From positions 1 to 64,000 of the forward strand of contig JAVTVY010018765.1 of the NCBI GenBank assembly GCA_036873755.1: a stretch of 64,000 nt of DNA, read 5' to 3'. The DNA comes from Hanleya hanleyi (Eukaryota; Mollusca; Polyplacophora; Lepidopleurida; Hanleyidae). Below, piece by piece: positions 55,517-64,000 of this stretch. Made by a program: the position numbers and the translations under genes. The notes beneath the pieces are model-generated. The model did not search any database, was not told the origin of the DNA, and saw nothing but the letters and a program-made list of their open reading frames with translations. How positions within the stretch are numbered: position 1 is the first letter of the stretch; the number at the start of each line of letters is the position of its first letter.

Positions 55517-56518
55517 ATATATGGGCAGCCATTCATGTCAAAATTAGCAATTACAAAACGTAAAGCCAAACTCAGAAAAGACAGCATATCTTACAATGTA
55601 CACTGTAGTCTTAAACGCATTTTATATTCCTGCAAATAAAAAAATCTTAACTCTAAACGTATACTCAAACCGAAAACAAACGGCACGATGTTCGAATGCA
55701 AACACAGAATGAAAAGCCTTGTTCTGAACGAATAGCCAGTCTGACACAGAGGGACCTATTTCTAAACGAAGAGTATAACTCTGAACGAACGAGCTGTTTC
55801 ACAACGAACAACGTTCCTTCGGAAATTATTTCCGGAAATATTCGGGTCATTCCGGATGGTAGAAAGATTTATGACATGAAACTCAGCCGCTATTTCGAGT
55901 TCCGCTATTTCAGGTCGTGAATGAGTGTGGTTCTTTTTTGCCCCTGGGTTAAAGTGTACCAAAAGTTTTGAACTTCAGATATCAGACAAAAATTCACAGG
56001 GACTTGTCATTCTCATCTTGTGAGACTCCTTACTCATTTGCGTACACTTCGCCATCCATAAGATGCAGTCTTACCGCGTATAGATGACTGAGATGGTTAC
56101 AGGTTGACTCCTTACTATGAGTCGCACATGTAAACGAGAGCCACCCCTGAAAATGGTGTCAACATGTGGGGGAGGAGCAGACAGAGGCGCTCGAGTGGTC
56201 TCCCGTCTGCTGAGCGCCCCCTCGATTATAAAACTCGTTGTGAAAGAGGTCGTTCGTTCTCTGATACGTTGTACGTGCTGAAATATGCTGTTCCTTCTGA
56301 GTTCGCTTGTATTTCCGTATCTCCACTTTTCGTTCACAGTTAGATTCTTCCTTTGGAGAGAGATGAAATATGCGTTTAGAGTTAGGTTCCTTGTTTGCAA
56401 AAAGATGAAATAATCGTTCAAACCAACACTTTATATCGTTAAATACGTTGTCTGTTGTGAGTTAGGCTGCACAACCCGAGCTAGTAATTTTGACATAAAT
56501 GGCCGCCCATAAATATAT
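55517..56518. mobile_element. TIR element, about 1.0 kb
   Basis: The left end 'gccattcatgtcaaaattag' is mirrored by 'gtaattttgacataaatggc'; the TIR is about 38 bases. The interior has several 'gaacg' words and no family I recognise. Confidence 0.75.
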
Positions 56519-58423
56519 TGGTACATATTGGTAAATTTCTAGCATCATACCAATATCTTTATCTGCTATCACTTCCTTACAACACAGACACAACAGGACA
56601 TCACATTCAACTAGCAATCAGCTGTCCTCCTCTTACCACATATTAGAAGAAATAAGCGGTCTAATTTTCTCAAATTATTCAGTTTTCTCCAGGTATAGCC
56701 ATCACTTTTGCTTTTAATATGAGAAGTGCAGATTCTGTCTGGCCACAATATTTGGTTTACAATGTTATTGCACATATATGTTGAGTGATAATGAGATTTG
56801 GAACACCCTATAGGAAATTCAACATGCATTGTTGGAACTCGCATTTCACTTATTCATAAAGACAAATTCGATCATGATCCAAAAATTTGTGGAATTTTAA
56901 ATTTTCATTTCGTATACTGTAACAGCTTTCAAACAAAACATTTAACAGCTGTTTACAATGAGAAACCGGGCCTGCTCATCAAAATATTCACAACTTAAAT
57001 TTCCACTGGACTAATATCACAAATCATTGGAAACCTGGTATTTGATAAGTAAACAGTGAGCCTGAGGAATACAGAAGTTTGAGGATAATCAGAGCCTCAA
57101 ACAATAATCAGACAAACTAATGATTTTGATCACTGACTGGATCCGTTTTTTGCTTTACTGAAATTTATTCTATGCTATCAGTTGAGATACGTAAGTTTGA
57201 AAGAATCAGACTGCACTGTTGTTGGTAAAATACAGTAGGTGGAGACCACATTGCTCATGTCACACTAGATCTGAATAATACATGTATCCCAATAAATCTT
57301 AATACAGAGAGACAATACCACACAGCAATCCAGTCACCAGTCCAATATAAGAGGGATTCAGACCACTAAAAATTGAACACATCACCAATGTCAGACATTG
57401 AGCAAAATACTGAAAAAATCAATGCCTTATTCCGAAAATCCACAACATGATAAATGTTGCGATTTTTCTAAGATATTTGAACAAACTTTGTTTCCACTTG
57501 CCCTTAATTTTCATGATTTCTTCCGTCAAATGTAACATATTTGCATTGGACGATAAACTTTTATAGTATCGGTGTCAAAGTTGGTAAATTGTCTGTATTT
57601 TTTGCATTTTAAGAAGCAGAGGTTCAGTGGTTTTGTAAGAGATATTATGGAAAGTGCTGATCTACATTCACTTAATACATGTACATGCAGTGTTAGTAGC
57701 TATAGTGGATTGAATCCATTATTCTCAATCATGTCAGGGACATACGAGTATGTGTTTGCCATTTTACTACTTAAAACAGATGTTATCTTTGTACATCACA
57801 CTGGCATAATAGATTTGATATTATGTTAATTTTCACCGAAATTATTCTTTCATATTAATTTTGTAATATTTTCTGTGTGATATTTATTATGCATTTATCT
57901 CTGATGGTATGTTTGGCACAGCACACTTCTGTACAATTCTATTAAGGGGTTTCGTTCCCTTTAACACTCAAAAAATCATTGTTGTATGAATGAGAGAATC
58001 GAAGAAATAACATGAATTTCAGTGGGATTTCAGTTTACGTTGTAAACATTCAATTTCTTTGCTTATATTTTACTGTGTGTATTACCTGATTGAAATTATC
58101 CACAAAAAGGTAGTCGTTCACCATGCTGATTTCTGATAATAGGGATATGTGCCAAAATCACATGTTAATAGATAGGAGAAAACCTCAAATCCAAAATGCT
58201 GGTAGGTAAGTGTTAATTTGAGGGGTTTTTCTTGTCTGATAGCTGAAATTTTGGCTGTAGTTTTGGGGCATATAATTAGTTCGTTCTCAATTGATATGAA
58301 TGCTCATTTGTCTATATATCTAGATTCACTGGGATATATCGGGTGATTTTCGGTAAATGAGAGGTAACGAAACGCGTTCACTTGGATGTGGATCTCATCA
58401 TTCTCATATTACTTTACTATTAC
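56519..58423. other. Unassigned flank
   Basis: AT-rich sequence with no gene, RNA or repeat I can support. Short open frames show no family similarity. Confidence 0.55.
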
Positions 58424-58425
58424 AG

Positions 58426-58531
58426 GTCATGTGACAGCACATGTCCTGTACACTCCACAGTTTGCGAACAATTTGCAGAATGCAGACTGGGATGCCACAG
58501 TCTCCCTCAATGAAAATTTCAGTGTCAGATG
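58426..58531 (+). other. Possible isolated terminal exon, two alternative frames
   Basis: 'tttactattacag' is a good acceptor, and the next 106 bases stay open in two frames. One ends at TGA 58529-58531 (HVTAHVLYTPQFANNLQ then DWDATVSLNENF). The other is Cys-rich (CDSTCPVHSTVCEQFAECRL). I recognise no family. It could be a last exon of an unseen gene or chance. Confidence 0.25.
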
Positions 58532-58684
58532 AACAATCGATCAACATAGTGTAGTCTTTCAGTAACAAATTATCTACCTATTGTTTTACATTTGCATATA
58601 AATTTACATATCAGCATTTATTGTCCTCTTCATAAAATGATTATAACTGTATATGTTGAAACCTTCAATATTATATATATTAGA

Positions 58685-58735
58685 GAGAGAGAGAATTAAG
58701 GTTTAACATCGCGTTCGGCAATATATATACATTAG
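58685..58735 (-). mobile_element. SINE 3' tail fragment
   Basis: On the minus strand it reads 'tattgccgaacgcgatgtta' and 'aaccttaattctctctctct', the same tail type as other SINE-like copies in the window. Confidence 0.6.
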
Positions 58736-58851
58736 GATAATGTATTTTCTCTGCCAGTGCGAGGGGCCATTCTAACATTATTTAATGATCTTACTAGCCT
58801 CACCGCCTGTTCACACTTACAACAGCTTTTCAGGTTAGACATCCTCCGCAC

Positions 58852-59291
58852 GCCTGCAAGTGCCTCCTATATTTTCCTATATTTTTTAGTCTTTCCTGTA
58901 TTTTACTCAAAACCTCCTATATTTCCTATATTTTTACTTTTTCTCATGAAAACTTCCACCAATGCTCTGAAATTGGAATGAGGAAATACATTTCAGAAAA
59001 AAATTTGGTCTCGCTTCGCTTGGCAAATATGAAATCATTCATTTCTCTCTTTGTGGAACCAAGCAGCAGAACGCATCTCTTAAGTCACCACCAATATGAC
59101 CGCATTCGGTGGATATAATTTGATTAAATACAAGAAAACTACAAAGTTTGGAACCTACAATGTAGTAGTTACCCGTCTTACACTCCTTTATTTCCTATAT
59201 TTTCCTATATTTTAATAAGCAAATTCCTATATTTCTCCTATATTTTGGCAAATTTCCTCCTATATTTTCACTGTGAGACACTTGCAGGCCT
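58852..59291. mobile_element. Small element with 'gcctgcaagtg' inverted ends and 'tcctatatttt' repeats
   Basis: The ends 'cgcctgcaagtg' and 'cacttgcaggc' are inverted. 'cctcctatatttt' is repeated about ten times in direct orientation near both ends. A poly-G run follows at 59348-59364. Confidence 0.65.
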
Positions 59292-61145
59292 GCCTCCGAT
59301 CAGTTGTTATTGTTGCCCCTCATTAGGGGTATTGAAGTATGCAGCGAGGGGGGGGGGGAGGGGGTCTAAAAATCAGGATTTTTTCCTATGAACATGATGA
59401 ATGCTGGGTTAAATTTTTTTGTATGGGAGGGGGTAAAAAATTCCATTTTTTTTGTGTACGTAATATTTCAATGGCCCCTCACTGTGGATATTTTTGGAAC
59501 TGCATTGTATTTTAATTCTTAAAGTAATCCTGGCAATTATTGCATATTGTCTGCATTTATCTAGCTTATGAGAATTCCTATTCCGTGGCTGATCCAGGAA
59601 TCTGATGGTAGGCCTGTTCAGGAATATTGTAGAATGCCTTGTTTGGGACATGTTGACCAGACTCAAACATTTACTTTGATATGCCGCTCAATATTTGAAT
59701 TTGCTCTCCTTCAGTTTGTAATTCTGTAGCCGTGAGGACCTGATGGTGGTAGTGGTTTCAGACAAATGTGCTTTATTCTTATTTTTCATGATACTGTGTA
59801 TTAATTATTATTTACAAAATTAGGAATATTCTAATATATAAAACTTGTGATAGTTTGTGGGTGGTGATGTTTGTTAAATAGTTGGCACTGGTGTCATGTG
59901 GGGATTACGTTCATCAGTAGTGGTTTAACCCCAGCATCCATGGTGACTGCAGAGGTTTGCATTGGTCACTGTATTGTCCTCCATCTGTCTGTCTATCCTA
60001 CCTGTAGCATACATAATGCATAGGCTTACCAAATTTACACCAGATTTGAATTTGATCATGATCCAATATCTCCACTTATCAGAGCAAAGGATTATTTACA
60101 TTATTAGTAGTTTGTGTTAAAGATATGAAAAAGAGTCTCTTTAAATTTCTGAGCTTCACACAGATAACTGTGGGATAACATCTAAACAGAATTCTTTACA
60201 TTGTTGTTTAGGACTGCAGTTGACTGCAAAAGTAAATAACTTTATACTTTGCCCTTCATTTTCCGTTAAAAACATATTAGAAATGATCTGATAGCTAGAA
60301 CTATCACTGTGTTCATATGTATGTTGAACAGGTTCTTGCCAGTTTTGTACTGTCATGACATTTATCACTGTTTATTGCCATGCTTGGTAGTGCTCATTAC
60401 TGTATCAATTGTTCTATTACAGGACGAAAAATGTCCAAAATTAGAGATACTTTAGTTCATTGATGGGAGATATTTTGAAGTTAATGTTCAAATTGTGTTG
60501 CTGTCATAACCTTTCCATATGCAGTCAGTATATTTGTCTCATGGTGACAGTTAAGATTCAATTACCACTATCATGACTGTAAAGCTTTTTATTATCCTAT
60601 TGCAATGCAAAGATATTTCTACTTTGATCTAAAATGACTACCCTTAGTATACATACGCTCTGAAAGTAATAGTCACTTACTCAGAAGGTCTGAATTGCTA
60701 ACTGTCTAGTAACAGGGAGATTAGTGTCTGCATTAAGAAGTCCATGCAGGCAATCAAACTTTTGCACAGGTTAATATACCAGTGAAGGCACAAAGCTTAT
60801 CCAGTGTTAGCGGGGTATGAAATGACATGCTGATATTCATTTACATCCAATGCAGAACTGCGATCTATAGGTATGGACTTCAACTTTATTTATTAGATAA
60901 CCATGAGTGCTGTCAGAGAGCATATATTATAGTTTTACGTCGTAAATTTATGAAATGTTATAAAAGTTTTATTATTAATAAATGTCAGATGTCCAAATTT
61001 GTTATTTTTCTTATTTGTTTGCAAAAGTTTTATCTGAGCTGGGTATAGAATGGAGCTCCGAGTTTCCAGAGCTGTTAGACTTGTGTACATCTCGATTTAC
61101 ATATGTATATAAAGTTCCCGTTATCACTCAACTTCTTCTTTGTCT
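59292..61145. other. Unassigned flank
   Basis: No gene recognised. Near 59985-60060 'ctgtctgtct...accaaatttacac' resembles the repeat phrase seen in several tandem arrays of this window. Confidence 0.55.
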
Positions 61146-61641
61146 TTGGAGCATTTCCACAAAGTGGATGCTCTTTTGTTTTCATGAGAAACGGCTCCAC
61201 CGGATCCACCGCCACCACCACTTTAAATGTGAATATGTATCTGAAAATGTTAAAGATTTTTTGGGTCAGACTTAATGTGCGATCTCCTTAGGCCTGGGAT
61301 ATTTGTCTGGTTGTGTTTTGATAGCCGCTGTTCACCACTAGGTGGCCTGTACAGTCAGATCATAGGTAAACTTTTCTCTCACGATTTTGTCTGAAGGACT
61401 TCTATGAAATTTTATTATAATGGTCTTCAAAGACAATCGATGTGCTGAAAAGGTTTTGGTGTAGCTGGCTACAATAATTTTTTTTTGTGAAATGAAAATT
61501 TACCAATTCGTTTGGAGAAATTTTTAAAAATTGTTCTATTCTATGTTGCCCAGCATAAATATAGAATTGCTGACATGATAATTCCCTTTCGGTGCAAACC
61601 AAATTGTCATTTAAATGAAAAATCACAATCATCTGAGTTGA

Positions 61642-61956
61642 GCGGGTGGTTGGGTGGGTTCAGGTTCCTGTTGCTTCAATGCATTTTGCTGAGAAGCAAC
61701 AGGAACTTGATATGTGATGTCTAGCACTGTAATATCACTTGTCTTTATTGCACCATATAAGCGCCCTGTCTGTGTCTTGTGCACTGTCCTCAGTGTTTTA
61801 TAGGGTGGATGGAGGGTGTCTGGTTCCATGCTGCTTCAAAGATTTTGTCTTTGAAGTAGCAGGAACACAACTGGGCTGGGTGGTGCTTAGTTGGTTCGTC
61901 GTGATATAGCTGAAATATTGTTGAAAGTGACGTTAAATTCTATTCACTCACTCACT
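61642..61956 (+). mobile_element. SINE-like element, insertion 1
   Basis: It is flanked by a perfect 12-base target duplication 'catctgagttga' (61630-61641 and 61957-61968). It ends 'gttgaaagtgacgttaaatt' then 'ctattcactcactcact'. It contains two stem-loops: 'gttcctgttgcttc...gaagcaacaggaac' and 'ctgcttcaaag...ctttgaagtagcag'. There is no obvious tRNA-like head. Confidence 0.85.
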
Positions 61957-62018
61957 CATCTGAGTTGACATCAAAACCTCCATAACCATTATCATGATTA
62001 AAGATTTTTTCTATTGAA

Positions 62019-62358
62019 TTCTGGGTGGGCACGGTTCCTGTTGCTTCAATGCATTTTGCGGAGAAGCAACAAGAACTTGATAATGTGATGTCTAGCACTG
62101 TAATATCACTTGTCTTTTTTGCACCATGTAAGCGTCCTGTCTGTGTCATGTGTGCTGTCATCAGTGTTTTATAGGGTGGATGGAGGCTGGCTGGTTCCAT
62201 GCTGCTTCAAAGATTTCTTCTTTGAAGTAGCAGGAATGCAACTAGGCTGGGTGGTGCTTAGTTGGTTCGTCGCGATATAGCTGAAATATTGTTGAAAGTG
62301 ACGTTAAATTCTATTCACTCACTCGCTCTTCACTCACTCACTCTTCACTCACTCACTC
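62019..62358 (+). mobile_element. SINE-like element, insertion 2
   Basis: Same family as 61642-61956. It is flanked by 'ttctattgaa' (62009-62018 and 62359-62368). The tail is longer, with several 'cactcactcttcact' units. Confidence 0.85.
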
Positions 62359-63054
62359 TTCTATTGAACTCTTTATGTGCCATCTCCCTCGGGCTTTAGA
62401 TTTCACCTGCTTGTTTTTCATGGTATTTGGTCAGCACCAGGTGGTGCTATAGACATGAATGTAGGTAAACCTGTGTCACACGATATCTTCTAAACAATTT
62501 GATTGATTTCCATGAAATTTGGGTACAATGATCTTGCAGGATAGGCAAAGGACTGATAAGATTTTGGGGGTGTTGGCGAAATCGTGGAGGCATGTTTTTG
62601 CATCTCAAAAGATTTTTTTTCACAATTGAAAATTGACTTATTTGAATCGGGAAAAGTAATTCTGGTTTACTGAACATGAATATAACATTCCCAGTGTTCT
62701 AATTCACATCCCTTGCAAGCCAAATGACCAATTATATAAAATAATTGAAATTCTTCTGACTTCATTCTAATATCTAAATGCCCCAGGCCAGATATGGGGA
62801 TTTTGCTTCATCATGTAGTTTCATGACATTTGTTCATCATTGAGGGGCACTATACAGACAGCAAACTTAAAAAGCACAATTTATTGCTCAAATCGACACC
62901 TGTCCCCTGCCTGGAAATGAATGGGTTTTTGGTTTAGGAAGTTAAAAAAAAATCTAGAAAAATTAGAAAAAATATGGGGGGTGGGTATGCCACCTGGGGG
63001 TACTACCCCTGGGGTGCTCTAATGTTAAAATCCCTATGAATGAGTTTTGCGTTT

Positions 63055-64000
63055 AGCTGAAGTGCACATGTACATCTGTACTTGGAAAGTTTCTTGCAGT
63101 TGTCAGCTTTCACTGGATGATTATGAAACTTGGTACACATGTTTCTTATGATTAGATGATGTACCTGTGCTATTTTTGAGAAGAAATATTAATTTTTCTC
63201 CAAATTATGACAAATAATGAGTTTTCTGTTTAGGTCAATTGTACATGTAGAGGCACATATACATGTACATGGTAAGTTTGCTCCAGTTGTCAGCTGTCAT
63301 TGGATGATTATGAAACTTGGTACACATGTTTCTTATAATAAGAGGATGTACCTGTGCTACTTTTGAGAAGAAATATTAATTTTTCTCAAAATTATGGCAA
63401 ATGAATAAGTTTTCTGTTTAGGTAAATTGTACATGTAGGCCTCTATATGTATACATATACATGTACATGGTAAGTTTGCTCCAGTTGTCAGCTGTCATTG
63501 GATGATTATGAAACTTGGTACACATGTTTCTTATGATTAGAGGATGTACCTGTGCTATTTATGAGAAGAAATATTAATTTTTCTCCAAATTATGACAAAT
63601 GAATGAGTTTTCTGTTTAGGTAGATTGTACATGTAGAGGCACATATACATGTACATGGTAAGTTTGCTCCAGTTGTCAGCTGTCATTGGATGATTATGAA
63701 ACTTGGTACACATGTTTCTTATGATAAGAGGATGTACCTGTGCTATTTTTGAGAAGAAATATTAATTTTTCTCAAAATTATGGCAAATGAATGAGTTTTC
63801 TGTTTAGGTAAATTGTACATGTAGGCTTCTACATGATAAGTTTGCTGCAGTTGTCAGCTCTCATTGGATGATTACGAAACTTCATACACATGTTTCTTAT
63901 GATTGGAGTATGTACTTGTGCTATTTTTGAGATGAAATATTAATTTTTCTCCAAATTATGGGAAATGAGTTTTGCATTTAGCTGAAGTGCACATGACTAC
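63055..64000 (+). repeat. About 180-200-bp tandem repeat, five copies, running off the window
   Basis: Each unit has 'ttgtcagctgtcattggatg', 'attatgaaacttggtacaca' and 'gagaagaaatattaattttt'. Spacer length between units varies through 'tacatgtacatg' runs. Confidence 0.93.

Larger units (their letters stand above)
61146..63025 (+). repeat. Dispersed repeat 'gagcatttccacaaagtgga', copy 2, with two SINE insertions
   Basis: It aligns with 45014-46330 along its length ('gagcatttccacaaagtgga'; 'gaattgctgacatgataatt'; 'ccattatcatgattaaag'). Its right end 'cctggggtgctctaatg' mirrors the left 'agagcat'. Two SINE-like elements that are absent from copy 1 interrupt it. Confidence 0.82.

Overview
This window is a stretch of an animal nuclear genome, AT-rich and crowded with transposons. 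It is probably a mollusc: introns are long, TACATGTA-type words are very common, and several SINE-like elements share a 'gacgttaaa...tcactcact' tail of the kind I associate with bivalves and gastropods. The species call is an inference. I see no bacterial, viral, rRNA or CRISPR features.

One host gene dominates. On the + strand, 17 exons between 4551 and 53782 join with GT-AG junctions and a continuous reading phase into about 1131 residues ending at a TAG stop. They encode a membrane-associated phosphatidylinositol transfer protein of the PITPNM / Nir2 / RdgB family. In order they contain the last part of the PITP lipid-transfer domain, a perfect FFAT motif for VAP/ER binding, the DDHD region and a C-terminal LNS2 domain. 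The 5' part of the gene, with most of the PITP domain, lies upstream of the window.

The rest is intron, 3' flank and repeats. Intron 2 (5589-16470) holds a decayed DIRS-like tyrosine-recombinase retrotransposon (6394-14732) with inverted terminal repeats and a diagnostic internal complementary region. It landed inside a 39-bp minisatellite and later received a hAT-like DNA element. Intron 6 (20671-30767) holds a nested pair of TIR elements (20883-26687, inner 21260-25712) and another TIR element at 28705-30056. Introns 8 to 16 carry a 23-bp minisatellite, an 847-bp tandem duplication, several MITEs, tRNA-derived SINE heads, and two places where the 3' end of a coding exon has been copied into the following intron.

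Intron 16 (43256-53398) is built from 29-bp minisatellite arrays that were segmentally duplicated. A 3.9-kb repeat block separates the parts of one copy, and a 5'-truncated LINE with an intact reverse transcriptase (49516-51257) sits in the array.

Downstream of the stop (53783-64000) there is 3' UTR/flank with a 48-bp repeat, more MITEs, a second copy of the repeat seen at 45014 carrying two SINE insertions with clear target duplications, and a roughly 190-bp tandem array running to the window end. No second host gene is convincingly visible.
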